Assembly (NCBI GenBank): GCA_012520975.1
Contig: JAAYNF010000131.1
Location: 1-42,415 of the forward strand
Direction: 5' to 3'
DNA from: Clostridiaceae bacterium
Lineage (GTDB): Bacteria; Bacillota; Clostridia; Saccharofermentanales; UBA5734
DNA length: 42,415 nucleotides
The translations under genes and the position numbers were made by a program. The notes beneath the pieces are model-generated. The model had not been told where the DNA came from and did no database searches. It was given only the letters and a program-made list of their open reading frames with translations. Shown piece by piece: positions 8,653 through 18,794 of the stretch (the first letter of the stretch is position 1; each line of letters begins with the position of its first letter).

Positions 8653-9972
8653 TTATATTGCCGACGTTGAAGCGTAGTCATCAATGATCTTATCCTGTTC
8701 GGCGGCCGGTCGATCTTGAAGCCCACACAATAAATCCGGCAAATCGGCCAATCGGACCACCGCCGTCACGTTCTCCCGCAACAAGCTGCGAAGCTGGGTG
8801 GTACCGGCGGCCAGTTCGTCCGGCCCCAAAACCAACACGAATTGCGCGCCGCTTTTCCCCGCATGCTTCATCTGCGCCTTGAGGCTTCGGTCCAGAAGAT
8901 CCGTTTGCGCGCGCACACCTGCCCGCCGCAGCGCAAAGCAGAGGCTGGCGGCTTGTTGTTCCATCGAGCCGGTAACAGCCAAATAAACCGTGGGCGGCGC
9001 GGGCTGCGGCAATTGCACCCGTTGAGCGGCAAGCTCCATCAACAGCCGTTCCACGCCCAGCGCAAAGCCGATCCCCGGCGTGGGCGGGCCGCCCATGGCC
9101 GCAACCAGACCGTCATAACGGCCACCGCCGCATATTGTGCCCTGTGTACCGACATTTTCCGAGATAAACTCAAAAACCGTCCGCGTGTAGTAATCCAGAC
9201 CGCGCACGATCTTGCGGTCAATAATATAGTCCAGGCCAAGGCTGTCCAGATTGTCGCAAAGCCCCTGAAAATGTCTTTGGCAATCTGAACAGATGTGGTC
9301 GAGCTGAGCCGGGGCGTCCCGGGTGATGCCGCGGCAAACCGCCTCCTTGCAATCAATGATGCGCATGGGGTTTTTGACAAACCGCTCCTGACAATCCGTG
9401 CAAAGCCGGTCCAGATGCGGCTGCAGAAATTTTTTGAGCACCTCCAGATAGGATTCTCGGCAAACAGGACAGCCGATACTACTAATGTGCAAGCTGGTTC
9501 GGCTCAGGCCCAAGGTTTGAAAATAAAGTTGCAGGAGGCTGATCAGCTCTGCATCAATGGCCGGTCCGGAAGCGCCGAAAGCCTCGCAGCCAAACTGATG
9601 AAATTCACGATACCGGCCTTTCTGGACATTTTCGTAGCGAAAAGCCGTGATGTTGTAAAAAAGACGCACCGGAGAAGGCCAGGAAGCCATGCCGTTTTCC
9701 AAAAAACTGCGGACAACGCCGGCCGTTCCCTCCGGTCGCAAAGACATGCTGCGGCCGCCCTTGTCCTCAAAAGTATACATTTCTTTCTGAACAATATCGG
9801 TCGTGTTCCCCACACCGCGCTGGAAGAGACCGGTCTGTTCAAAAGTCGGAATTCGGATTTCCTGGTAACCGAAGCGCCCGCATATTTCGGCGAATACCTG
9901 CTCGACGTGCTGCCAAGCGGTAATTTCGCCGGGCAATATATCACGGGTACCTTTGGGGGCGGCTATTTTCAT
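8653..9972 (-). CDS. hisS: Histidyl-tRNA synthetase
   Basis: [16 protein letters not shown] start; motif 2 [35 protein letters not shown]. Confidence 0.96.
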   Translation of the reverse strand: MKIAAPKGTRDILPGEITAWQHVEQVFAEICGRFGYQEIRIPTFEQTGLFQRGVGNTTDIVQKEMYTFEDKGGRSMSLRPEGTAGVVRSFLENGMASWPSPVRLFYNITAFRYENVQKGRYREFHQFGCEAFGASGPAIDAELISLLQLYFQTLGLSRTSLHISSIGCPVCRESYLEVLKKFLQPHLDRLCTDCQERFVKNPMRIIDCKEAVCRGITRDAPAQLDHICSDCQRHFQGLCDNLDSLGLDYIIDRKIVRGLDYYTRTVFEFISENVGTQGTICGGGRYDGLVAAMGGPPTPGIGFALGVERLLMELAAQRVQLPQPAPPTVYLAVTGSMEQQAASLCFALRRAGVRAQTDLLDRSLKAQMKHAGKSGAQFVLVLGPDELAAGTTQLRSLLRENVTAVVRLADLPDLLCGLQDRPAAEQDKIIDDYASTSAI

Positions 9973-10083
9973 GGATTTTCCTCCAAGTTGAATTATCGAT
10001 ATATTATACACCAAAACAGAACTCAACGATAGGCGCTCGGCCCGACAGACAGCTTATTATCAGGTTTACGGGCAGGGCGCGGC

Positions 10084-10830
10084 TTAAAAGTCGCGAAATG
10101 CATAAATCAACATAGCCAATACCGCCGGTCCCGCGGTTTCGGTCCTCAAAATCCGCCGACCGAGCGTAACCGGCTGTATGCCCAAGGTAAGGGCGGCGCT
10201 GATCTCATCAGCGGCAAAGCCGCCTTCGGGGCCGATCAGAATGCTGATTTGGGGATCGGACTTCGGCGTGTTTTTCTCCATTGCCGTGCGCAGGTCATTT
10301 TTTTGTTCGTTCTCCCAAGGAATGAGCGCGATGTCGGCCAAAGCCGCCTCTCGGACAACCTCGGCAAAGGATACCGGAAAGCGCACTTCGGGGATCCGCC
10401 CACGGCCGCACTGTTTTGCCGCTTCGGCAGCGATCCGCTGCCACCTGATCTGCTTTTTATTCAGATCCCGATTCTCAAGACGAACAACGCTGTGCCGGCA
10501 GGCCGTAGGAACAATCCGCGACACACCCAGCTCGACCGCCTTTTGTATGATGCTGTCCATTTTGTTCCCTTTGGCCAGACCCTGATAAAGTGTCACATGG
10601 TAGCTCGGCTCACGTTGGTTGATCCGGCGCTCATTTACCGCTAGGACCAGACCATCGGGCAGAAAGTGATCGATTAAGCAGATCATGTCGTTGAGCGCGC
10701 CGTCGCAAACGGTCACGCGATCCCCGACTCGCAAGCGAAGGACATCGCGGATGTGGTGATAGGAGTCACCGCGTAGTACCAACCGGTCAAGGCTTGGATC
10801 AATCGGGTCTTCAAGAAAAAATCTCGGCAT
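10084..10830 (-). CDS. rsmE: 16S rRNA (uracil1498-N3)-methyltransferase
   Basis: MPRFFLEDPID...HHIRDVLRLRVGD, QKAVELGVSRIVPT, ILIGPEGGFAADEI, LGRRILRTETAGPAVLAML. Confidence 0.93.
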   Translation of the reverse strand: MPRFFLEDPIDPSLDRLVLRGDSYHHIRDVLRLRVGDRVTVCDGALNDMICLIDHFLPDGLVLAVNERRINQREPSYHVTLYQGLAKGNKMDSIIQKAVELGVSRIVPTACRHSVVRLENRDLNKKQIRWQRIAAEAAKQCGRGRIPEVRFPVSFAEVVREAALADIALIPWENEQKNDLRTAMEKNTPKSDPQISILIGPEGGFAADEISAALTLGIQPVTLGRRILRTETAGPAVLAMLIYAFRDF

Positions 10831-10864
10831 GGTTTCCTCCGGATCTCGAGGCTGAACTGCATAA

Positions 10865-10893
10865 AGTATACGGTAACATCCGGCGATCGGCAA
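10865..10893 (-). promoter_or_regulatory. Promoter of the rsmE-hisS-aspS-lepB-lepA cluster
   Basis: Minus strand TTGCCG (10893-10888), 17-bp spacer, TATACT (10870-10865). Confidence 0.6.
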
Positions 10894-10912
10894 ATTATGT
10901 TATGCTGGGAAC

Positions 10913-11971
10913 ATGAATGCAAATCAATTTGAATTAATCGATCTCGCCCACCGGCTTCTTGCTTGGTACGACCGGCAAAAGCGTGATTTGCCTTGGCGCC
11001 GGAGCAAAGATCCCTATCGGATCTGGCTGGCGGAAATCATGTTGCAGCAAACTCAGGTGTCCGCCGTAATTCCTTATTTCGACCGCTTTTTGCAAACATG
11101 GCCGCAGCTGTCCGACCTTGCCCGGGCCCGAGATGACCAAGTGATGAAGGCTTGGGAAGGTCTGGGTTATTACTCCCGCGCCCGCAATCTCCTTGCCGCC
11201 GCCCGCTTAATCGAGACACATTTTTCCGGTGTTGTGCCCAAGGAGGAAAAAGAGCTCCTGTCCTTGCCCGGCATCGGCGAATATACCGCCGCGGCGATTG
11301 CCGCGATTGCTTTCGGCCGACCGGTCGTGGCGGTTGACGGCAATCTTGTTCGGGTTTTCGCCCGGCTTACCGCCAAAGATTGGGATCCGTCCAATCTTTC
11401 ACAACGGCGTCAAGTCCGGCGTCTGGCCGAGTCCCTGCTGCCGGCCGACCGGCCGGGTGATTACAACGAGGCGCTGATGGATCTTGGCGCGACCATTTGT
11501 CTGCCGCGTCGGCCCAACTGTTCTGCTTGTCCTCTGGCGGAATTATGTTTGGCTTTTCATCAGGGGCAGGTTGAACGATATCCGGCCAAGCCGCGCCGCA
11601 GACCGCGACCGGTAGAAAACAAAATCGTTCTGGTTCTGATCTGGCAAAAGAAGGTTCATGTCAGCCGGCGACCGGCACGAGGATTGCTGGCCGGTTTGTA
11701 CCAGTTTGACTGGTTATCTTCTTCTGCCCTCCATGAAGGTCAAACAACGGAATCGATGCTTGCCCAAATGTATCCCGGAGCAAAAATCAGTTTTCTGGGG
11801 GAAAAAACCCATCACTTCACCCACAAACAATGGCAGCTGGACGGCTATGCTGTTCAGGTCGAGGCCAAACCGGAATTAAAAACCGGCCTTTGGGTCGATC
11901 GTCAGACCTTGGCAACACTGCCCTTTCCCACAGCCTTGGCGGGTTACCGCGAACAGGTGCTTTTGCTTTAA
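10913..11971 (+). CDS. mutY: A/G-specific adenine glycosylase
   Basis: EIMLQQTQV, LPGIGEYTAAAIAAIAFG, VDGNLVRVFAR, Fe-S ligands CLPRRPNCSACPLAELC. Confidence 0.96.
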   Translation: MNANQFELIDLAHRLLAWYDRQKRDLPWRRSKDPYRIWLAEIMLQQTQVSAVIPYFDRFLQTWPQLSDLARARDDQVMKAWEGLGYYSRARNLLAAARLIETHFSGVVPKEEKELLSLPGIGEYTAAAIAAIAFGRPVVAVDGNLVRVFARLTAKDWDPSNLSQRRQVRRLAESLLPADRPGDYNEALMDLGATICLPRRPNCSACPLAELCLAFHQGQVERYPAKPRRRPRPVENKIVLVLIWQKKVHVSRRPARGLLAGLYQFDWLSSSALHEGQTTESMLAQMYPGAKISFLGEKTHHFTHKQWQLDGYAVQVEAKPELKTGLWVDRQTLATLPFPTALAGYREQVLLL

Positions 11972-13404
11972 TCAGGTGTGTTGAGTTTTTCCAGCAGACG
12001 GCGATTGAGCAAAGCCGGATCGGCTTTTCCTTGCAGGACGCGCATCGCTTGACCGACCAGAAAAGTCCGGACCTTGTTTTTTCCCGCCCGATAGTCGGCA
12101 ACCGATCGCGGATGGGCAGCCATAGCCTGATCGATCGCTGCGTCAATGGTCTTGATGTCGCGAATCATCCTCAGATTATGCCGGTGGACATAATCATCAG
12201 GATCCGCTTGGTTATCAATCATCTGAATGAAAACCTGGCGCGCCGTACCACGGGTAATGTCACCTTCGGCCAAAAGCCGCACAAGTCGCGCCAGTTTTTC
12301 AGGCGTCACTTTTAGATCTTGAGGCCGGCAGGCTCTTTGGTTGCACTCCTGCAGCCATTCCCCCATGATCCAACCGGCAACATCCTTGGCGCGGCCGCAT
12401 ATGGCCACGGTCGCCTCAAATAAATCGGCTAAAGCCGGATGGGACGTCAGAATGGAGGCCTCATAGGCGGTTAGGTCCAGCGTTGTAAGATAACGTTGAT
12501 ATTTCGCATCCGGCAGTTCCGGCAGCAGTTCCCGAGTGTTTTTTATCCAATGGTCATTGATCCGGATTGCCATCAGGTCCGGATCAGGAAAATAACGGTA
12601 ATCCTCCACGTTTTCCTTGATTCGCAAAGCAAAGCTTCGCTTTTCATTTTCGTCCCAACGCCGCGTTTCCTGCCTGATCCGGCCGCCTTCGGTCAAAATC
12701 TTAATTTGGCGCCGGCTTTCATAGGCGATGGCCAAAGCCATGGCCTTCATGGAGCTCATGTTCTTCAGCTCGGTCCGGGTCCCCAGGACCTTGCTGCCGG
12801 TCGGACGAACCGAAACATTAACATCCGCGCGAAGAGATCCTTCCTCCATGCGGCAATCCGAGACACCGATGAATAAAAGGAGACGACGCAGCTTGTCGAG
12901 ATAATCCAAGGCCTCTTCGGCAGAGTTGAGGTCCGGCCGGCTGATGATCTCAAGGAGAGGGATGCCACAGCGATTGTAGTCCACCAACGTATGTTTGCCT
13001 TGGGGATCGTGAATAAGTTTCCCGGCATCCTCCTCGATGTGAATCTCGTGAATGCCGATCGCTTTGTCGCCGTTGTCGGTTGTGATCACCAGCTTGCCTC
13101 CACGACCGATCGGCTGGTGTTGTTGTGAGATCTGATAACCCTTCGGCAGATCGGGGTAAAAATAATTCTTGCGGTCGAATCGGATCAGACTGTTGATCGT
13201 ACAATCGGTGGCCAGACAGACACGCAACGCATATTCGATCACCTGTTGATTCAAAACCGGTAAAGCACCCGGGAAACCACTGCAAACCGGGCAGCATTGT
13301 GTGTTGGGCGGACGACCGAAAAGAGTCGGGCAACCACAAAAAATCTTGCTGGTCGTTGCAAGTTCAACATGAACCTCCAGACCGACGATGGTGTCCCAAG
13401 TCAT
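11968..13404 (-). CDS. gatB: Asp/Glu-tRNA amidotransferase subunit B
   Basis: MTWDTIVGLEVHVELATTSKIFCGC...PNTQCCPVCSGFPGALPVLN, RKNYFYPDLPKGYQISQ, DYRYFPDPDL, C-terminal YqeY-like DYRAGKNKVRTFLVGQAMR. Confidence 0.96.
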   Translation of the reverse strand: MTWDTIVGLEVHVELATTSKIFCGCPTLFGRPPNTQCCPVCSGFPGALPVLNQQVIEYALRVCLATDCTINSLIRFDRKNYFYPDLPKGYQISQQHQPIGRGGKLVITTDNGDKAIGIHEIHIEEDAGKLIHDPQGKHTLVDYNRCGIPLLEIISRPDLNSAEEALDYLDKLRRLLLFIGVSDCRMEEGSLRADVNVSVRPTGSKVLGTRTELKNMSSMKAMALAIAYESRRQIKILTEGGRIRQETRRWDENEKRSFALRIKENVEDYRYFPDPDLMAIRINDHWIKNTRELLPELPDAKYQRYLTTLDLTAYEASILTSHPALADLFEATVAICGRAKDVAGWIMGEWLQECNQRACRPQDLKVTPEKLARLVRLLAEGDITRGTARQVFIQMIDNQADPDDYVHRHNLRMIRDIKTIDAAIDQAMAAHPRSVADYRAGKNKVRTFLVGQAMRVLQGKADPALLNRRLLEKLNTPD

Positions 13405-14873
13405 GTCTTTTCTCCCACGTGCGGCGGACGCAATTGATGAAAAGCCGTCGCTTCCTGATAAGCGGTACCGACCGACAACAGCAAAGAATCGCTGAAAGCC
13501 GATCCGATCAGCTGAAAGCCGATCGGTAGATTGCAATGGTCCAGTCCACAAGGCAGGACCAAGGCCGGAAAGCCGGACAAATTTGCCGAGACCGTAAAGA
13601 TATTGGCGAGGCACGTGTTGTAAAGATCGTCGGGCCCGGCCCCCGGTCGGGGCGCGGTCGAGGGAGCGACCGGAGTCAGCAACAAATCGCATTGAGCAAG
13701 GGCCTTTTGCAAATTCTCTTTGACCAATCGGCGAGCCTTCGATGCCTGAAGGTAATACCTGTCATAGTATCCGGCGCTCAAAATCAAGGTTCCCAACATG
13801 ATCCAACGGCGCGCTGCGGCGCCAAATCCCTGTTGTCGGGTATGGCAATAATAATCCGACAGATCGTCATGTTTTGGGTCGGCCGGCCGGTATCCATATT
13901 GGATACCGTCAAAACGGGCCAGATTGGCCGATGCCTCGGCAGCGGCTATCAAGCAATATGCCGCAACCGCCTCTTCTCCAAGCGACAGAGCAACCGGTTC
14001 GATCCGGGCGCCCAGCACGGCGAGCTGGTGGGCGGCGGCCTGCACAGCTTTGCCGATCTCCGGCTGAAGATCCGGTAAAAAACATTCTTCGGGAAGACCG
14101 ATGACAAGGCCGTTAAGATTCACCGGTTCCGGCTTGAATTCCATCGGCTGTGTGGTGCTGTCCTTGGGATCCGGTCCGGCAATCAAAGCCATAACGGCCG
14201 CGCAGTCGGCTGCGCTTTCGGCGACGGGGCCGATCTGATCAAGGGAGGAAGCATTGGCAACAAGGCCATAACGAGAAACGGAACCATAGGTTGGCTTGAG
14301 GCCGGTCAGACCGCAATGGGAGCAGGAATGGCGAAGAGATCCGCCGGTATCGGAGCCCAAGGCGTACCAAACCTCACCGGCGGCCACAGCGGCTGCGCAA
14401 CCGCCGCCGGATCCACCTGCCAAATGATCGGTCGACCAAGGATTGAGAACCGGTCCGAAATGGGAGGTTTCATTGGTGCCATCCATGGCAAATTCGCCCA
14501 GATTGGTCTTGCCGATCACGATCCCACCGGCGGCCACGAGCCGGTCGATGACCGTGGCGCTGAAAGGAGGAACATAATTGTGCAGCATACGTGAAGCGCA
14601 GGTCGTCAGAATGTCCTTGGTGCTGATATTGTCTTGCACAGCCAACGGAACGCCGGCCAGCGGTGGAAGTTTTTCGCCGGCATCCAAGCGTTTTTGGATC
14701 GCCTTCGCCTGCTGATATGCCGACCGACCGCTGATTGTGATCAATGCGTTAACGGTCGAATCAAGCAAATCCATTCTGCCCAGCGCATGGCGGACCGCCT
14801 CCGGAGCGCTGATTTCCCGGTCGGCAATCTTTTTCCCCAACTCTAATGCTCCCAACTCGTGTATTTGTGTCAT
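13401..14873 (-). CDS. gatA: GatA-like Asp/Glu-tRNA amidotransferase subunit A with altered amidase catalytic residues
   Basis: Full-length homology (GSDTGGSLRHS, GLKPTYGSVSRYGLVANASSLDQIGPVAE, RRWIMLGTLILSAGYYDRYY), located gatC-gatA-gatB; but GVPLAVQDNIS and AGGSGGGCAAA replace the usual K and cis-Ser. Confidence 0.92.
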   Translation of the reverse strand: MTQIHELGALELGKKIADREISAPEAVRHALGRMDLLDSTVNALITISGRSAYQQAKAIQKRLDAGEKLPPLAGVPLAVQDNISTKDILTTCASRMLHNYVPPFSATVIDRLVAAGGIVIGKTNLGEFAMDGTNETSHFGPVLNPWSTDHLAGGSGGGCAAAVAAGEVWYALGSDTGGSLRHSCSHCGLTGLKPTYGSVSRYGLVANASSLDQIGPVAESAADCAAVMALIAGPDPKDSTTQPMEFKPEPVNLNGLVIGLPEECFLPDLQPEIGKAVQAAAHQLAVLGARIEPVALSLGEEAVAAYCLIAAAEASANLARFDGIQYGYRPADPKHDDLSDYYCHTRQQGFGAAARRWIMLGTLILSAGYYDRYYLQASKARRLVKENLQKALAQCDLLLTPVAPSTAPRPGAGPDDLYNTCLANIFTVSANLSGFPALVLPCGLDHCNLPIGFQLIGSAFSDSLLLSVGTAYQEATAFHQLRPPHVGEKT

Positions 14874-14879
14874 ATCGCT

Positions 14880-15185
14880 CTATTCCATCGTTTTGGGCGC
14901 CATAAGGAAGCCATCTTGGCCGATGCTCTCATGGATCAGATCCGCAGGATCAAAAGGAGATTGAACCTCATCCGGGCGCAACCGGTTGGTATCCGGATGG
15001 GGATGATAAATCGGCTCTGTATTTCGAGTGTCCGGCCATTCCAGCCGATCAAAAGAGCGCAGAATCCGCTCCAACTCTTGTCGTAGCAGAACACGTTCCG
15101 CCTCATCCGGATTCAGTCGGGCCAGATGGGCAACCCGGCTAATCTGTTTTGGGTCAATGAGGGGTTGAGGCAACGGTTTGTTCAT
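14880..15185 (-). CDS. gatC: Asp/Glu-tRNA amidotransferase subunit C
   Basis: Short protein directly upstream of gatA: ISRVAHLARLNPDEAERVLLRQELERILRSFDRL...LRPDEV. Confidence 0.88.
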   Translation of the reverse strand: MNKPLPQPLIDPKQISRVAHLARLNPDEAERVLLRQELERILRSFDRLEWPDTRNTEPIYHPHPDTNRLRPDEVQSPFDPADLIHESIGQDGFLMAPKTME

Positions 15186-15200
15186 GCACATTCAACCGGA

Positions 15201-15941
15201 TCACACGCTTACCGTACCGGCCAAGGCCAGATCGGAGAAGACCCGCTCCATCAGCTGATGTCCCCTTTCGTTGGGATGAATGCCGTCGGAGCAGAGCAGG
15301 GACGGCATATCCCGCTCGGCCAGAAAGGCTTCCCGCATCGGGATATAGGCGCATTGATTGCGGTGGGCGATTCCGGTTACCGCCAAGGAGTACATTTCAT
15401 GAAAACGATAAATCTGCTGGCAGTCGCCGAGAAAACTCATGATGTTTTCCCGATCCAGTCCGCGGCTGACAATAAATTCAAAATAACGCTCGGCGTGAAT
15501 CGGTGGCAGGGACATCAAAAGCGGTGTGATTCCATGGTTGCGAATCAGGTCGACCATTTCTTGCAAATTGGCTTTAAACCGTTCAATCGGTGTGTTCGGT
15601 TGGTGCGGCAATTTCGGATCTTGCGACACCTCTTCCCAGTTAAAATCGCAATCGTTGCCTCCGTATTCCAAGAGCAGATAATCGCAATCCAAACCTTTTC
15701 GCAAAGATTTTTCCAATGTCGCCCGGCCCTTTTCGATGGTGCTGCCGAAACGCGAGCGGTTGAGAATCTTGAGTCCCAATGCTTTGGTGATCAGGTTGCC
15801 GCAATTTTCCGCCAACAATCGGTAGGTTCCGCGAAGCTCATCGAAAATAACACCTTTGAGAACCGAATCACCCCAGACGCCAATACTTTTTCGCAAATCA
15901 AACATGTCCGTCACCTCTTTGGGTTCTTTGCCGAAAATCAA
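15201..15941 (-). CDS. SGNH/GDSL-family hydrolase (start may be Met at 15905)
   Basis: GVWGDSVLKGV, EYGGNDCDFNW, CSDGIHPNERGH block motifs. Confidence 0.8.
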   Translation of the reverse strand: MIFGKEPKEVTDMFDLRKSIGVWGDSVLKGVIFDELRGTYRLLAENCGNLITKALGLKILNRSRFGSTIEKGRATLEKSLRKGLDCDYLLLEYGGNDCDFNWEEVSQDPKLPHQPNTPIERFKANLQEMVDLIRNHGITPLLMSLPPIHAERYFEFIVSRGLDRENIMSFLGDCQQIYRFHEMYSLAVTGIAHRNQCAYIPMREAFLAERDMPSLLCSDGIHPNERGHQLMERVFSDLALAGTVSV

Positions 15942-17395
15942 CCACGGAGAATCGGCTGGCGGGCCGCCCTCAATTCGTCCGGTCGGCTGACCGGTGTGTT
16001 GTGTGGAGCCGTGTGCAGCAGCTCGGGTCGGGTTTTGGCCTCATGGGCAATGGCCAAGAATGCCTCGGCCAACGCATCCAGGCTTTCCCGATCCTCGCTC
16101 TCGGTCGGTTCGATCATCATGGCTTCCTTGACGGTCAAGGGAAAGTAAACCGTCGGCGGATGAAATCCATAGTCAATTAAACGCTTGGCCACATCCATGG
16201 CCGACACGCCGTAAGGCTTGAAATTGCTGGCAGACAGGACAAATTCATGCATGCAAGGCGTCTCGTACGGCATATCGAATGCTTGGCTCAAACGGCTTTG
16301 CAGGTAGCGGGCATTAGCCACGGCGGCTTCCGAAACCTCACGCATACCGCTGGTTCCATTGGCCAGAATATAGGCGTAAGCACGGATCAATACCGCAAAG
16401 CTGGCGTGGAAGCCCCTCACCCGACCGATGCTCAACGGACGCTGCTCATCCAGAAACAGACGACCATCATCCGTGGAACTGATAACCGGAACCGGAAGAA
16501 AAGGCTCAAGAAAAGATGCCACGCCGATCGGGCCGGCGCCGGGTCCGCCACCGCCGTGGGGAGAGCTGAAACTTTTATGCAAATTGAGATGTACGATATC
16601 AAAACCCATGTCTCCGGGACGCGCCTGCATCAGAATGGCGTTGATGTTGGCGCCATCATAATAAAGCAGGCCGCCTGCCTCGTGAACCCGATCGGCGATT
16701 CGCCGGATGTCCTTTTCAAAAAGTCCGAGGGTGTTGGGGCAGGTCAGCATGAGACCGGCGGTTTCATCGTCAAGGGCCTCCTCAAGGGCATTGAGGTCGA
16801 CCAAGCCATCCGGTCCGGACCGGATTTCCCGTATCTCAAAACCGACCATTGCGGCGGATGCCGGGTTGGTGCCATGGGCCGAGTCCGGAATAATGATCGT
16901 ACGCCGCTTGTGGTCGTTGCGGCTAAGGTGCCAGGCCCGCATCAGCAATAGGCCGGTCAACTCCCCATGGGCTCCGGCGGCCGGCTGAAAGGTCATTCGG
17001 TCAACACCGCAAATCATGCACAGCTGTTTTTCCAGCTCGGCCAGAAGCTCGAGACACCCCTGTGTGGTTTCCGGGATCTGAAGAGGATGAACACCGGCAA
17101 AGCCCGGAAGAGCCGCCAGATCTTCATGTACTTTTGGATTGTATTTCATGGTGCAGGAGCCAAGGGGATAAGGCCCATTGTCCACACCGAAATTCTTGTC
17201 GGACAGTCTTGTGTAATGACGAACAACCTGATTTTCCGCCAAATTCGGGATTTCCGGCGGTGCCGGCCGAAGATTGTCGGATCCCAGCACAGCAGCCAGA
17301 TCCATCGGAGCCGAATCATCTGCCGGGAGCAGACGACCGGTCGTTTCCTGTCCCTCGTATTCGAAAATTAATTTAACCGGAGCATCGGTATTCAT
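15938..17395 (-). CDS. gcvPB: Glycine dehydrogenase (decarboxylating) subunit 2
   Basis: LGSCTMKYNPKVHEDLA, LHKSFSSPHGGGGPGAGPIGV (PLP Lys), start ATG overlaps gcvPA stop by 4 bp. Confidence 0.96.
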   Translation of the reverse strand: MNTDAPVKLIFEYEGQETTGRLLPADDSAPMDLAAVLGSDNLRPAPPEIPNLAENQVVRHYTRLSDKNFGVDNGPYPLGSCTMKYNPKVHEDLAALPGFAGVHPLQIPETTQGCLELLAELEKQLCMICGVDRMTFQPAAGAHGELTGLLLMRAWHLSRNDHKRRTIIIPDSAHGTNPASAAMVGFEIREIRSGPDGLVDLNALEEALDDETAGLMLTCPNTLGLFEKDIRRIADRVHEAGGLLYYDGANINAILMQARPGDMGFDIVHLNLHKSFSSPHGGGGPGAGPIGVASFLEPFLPVPVISSTDDGRLFLDEQRPLSIGRVRGFHASFAVLIRAYAYILANGTSGMREVSEAAVANARYLQSRLSQAFDMPYETPCMHEFVLSASNFKPYGVSAMDVAKRLIDYGFHPPTVYFPLTVKEAMMIEPTESEDRESLDALAEAFLAIAHEAKTRPELLHTAPHNTPVSRPDELRAARQPILRG

Positions 17396-18792
17396 GATTT
17401 CCACCCCCTGTCCCGACGGTAGGCGCCGATCAGATCGATCAGACGATTGATATCCGACCGGCGGCGTTTCTCGGTTGCGGCCAAAAGCCATCCTCCCGGA
17501 ACGCCTGATCCGCCCTCCAGATTGGCCAGATCCAAACCCCCGATTATTCCATGCGTCGCCAAATAACGATTCAGATCCGTACCGGTTGTTTCGTTCCAAG
17601 TTTCAGGATTCAATCGGACGGCAAATTCTCGGAAGAAAGGACGGTCATGAACAGGCAAAAACCAACCGGTTTCACAAAGGGCTTGACGCAGGGATGCGGC
17701 TTTGCGAGCCGATTGGCCGGCGGCTTCCACCAGACCGTTTGCGCCGAGCAGCGCGGCCTGCATGGTGACCGCCAAAGCGCATAGCGCCTGATTGGTGCAG
17801 ATGTTTGAGGTGGCCTTTTCACGCCGGATGTGCTGTTCCCGCGCCTGAATGGTCAAGACAAAGGTTCGTCGGCCGTGCCGGTCCACCGTTTCGCCGCAGA
17901 TTCGGCCCGGCATACGACGCAAGAGGGATTGGCGGGCGGCCAGATAGCCGGCATATGGGCCGCCAAAAGACAGCGGCAGACCCAAAGATTGCGCATCACC
18001 CACAGCGATATCCATACCGGCTTGTCCGGGGGTCTTAAGAACGGCCAAACTCAGCAGGTCGCAGCTGGCAATGGCCAGCGCGCCGGCCTGATGGGCCAGT
18101 GCGGCAATGGCAGGCAGGTCCTCGATCAGTCCAAAGAAGTTGGGGCTTTGGACCAGCACGGCCGCCGTCTGTTCGTCCGGCGGCTGTTTGGCCAACGCAT
18201 CGGCCCAGGATCCATCCGGACCGGCCGGCAAAAAATCAACCTCTCCGCCGTTGGGCGGCAGATAGGTAGCGATGACCTCCCGGGTATGCGGGTGAACAGT
18301 GTCGGCCACAATAATACGGTTGCGTCCGGTGGCCCGGCAGGCCATCAACAAAGCCTCGGCCGCCGCGGTTGCGCCGTCGTACATCGATGAATTGGCGATG
18401 TCCAGATCGGTCATGCGACAGACCAAACTCTGAAATTCAAAAATTCCCTGCAAGGTTCCCTGGCTGACCTCCGGTTGATACGGTGTATAGGAGGTGTAAA
18501 ACTCCTGACGAAGCAGCAGATGACGGATGGCGGCCGGCTGATAGTGGTCATAGGCTCCGGCGCCAAGAAAACAAATATGGTCGGCGGCCGGAAGATTGCG
18601 ATCGGCCATTGCCCGCAACCGGTCGATCAGGTCGGGCTCGTTGAGCGGACCGTCCAATTGCGGACAGCCCTCCGGATAGTCCAAACGAAGATCCTGCGGC
18701 ACACTGTCAAAAAGCTGCTCCGGCGGCGGCAGACCGGCGTCGGATAGCATTTGAGCCCGTGACTTGCGGTTTGAGGGGACAAAACCTGCCAT
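17392..18792 (-). CDS. gcvPA: Glycine dehydrogenase (decarboxylating) subunit 1
   Basis: FLGAGAYDHYQPAAIRHLLLRQEFYTSYTPYQPEVSQGTLQGIFEFQS, SNICTNQALCALA. Confidence 0.95.
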   Translation of the reverse strand: MAGFVPSNRKSRAQMLSDAGLPPPEQLFDSVPQDLRLDYPEGCPQLDGPLNEPDLIDRLRAMADRNLPAADHICFLGAGAYDHYQPAAIRHLLLRQEFYTSYTPYQPEVSQGTLQGIFEFQSLVCRMTDLDIANSSMYDGATAAAEALLMACRATGRNRIIVADTVHPHTREVIATYLPPNGGEVDFLPAGPDGSWADALAKQPPDEQTAAVLVQSPNFFGLIEDLPAIAALAHQAGALAIASCDLLSLAVLKTPGQAGMDIAVGDAQSLGLPLSFGGPYAGYLAARQSLLRRMPGRICGETVDRHGRRTFVLTIQAREQHIRREKATSNICTNQALCALAVTMQAALLGANGLVEAAGQSARKAASLRQALCETGWFLPVHDRPFFREFAVRLNPETWNETTGTDLNRYLATHGIIGGLDLANLEGGSGVPGGWLLAATEKRRRSDINRLIDLIGAYRRDRGWKS

Positions 18793-18794
18793 AC

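Noticed and set aside
9039-9380. Short minus-strand ORFs inside hisS and similar small ORFs elsewhere
   Set aside because: Alternate-frame readings of confidently assigned genes with no independent signal.
9973-10083. Possible T-box leader upstream of hisS
   Set aside because: Intergenic region too short, with no recognisable T-box (TGGNACCGCG-like) sequence or antiterminator.
13405-13692. N-terminal extension of gatB in the ORF track (MRFVADSGRSLDRAP...)
   Set aside because: Overlaps gatA coding sequence; the MTWDTIVGLEVHVEL start at 13404 matches the family and gives a 4-bp overlap.
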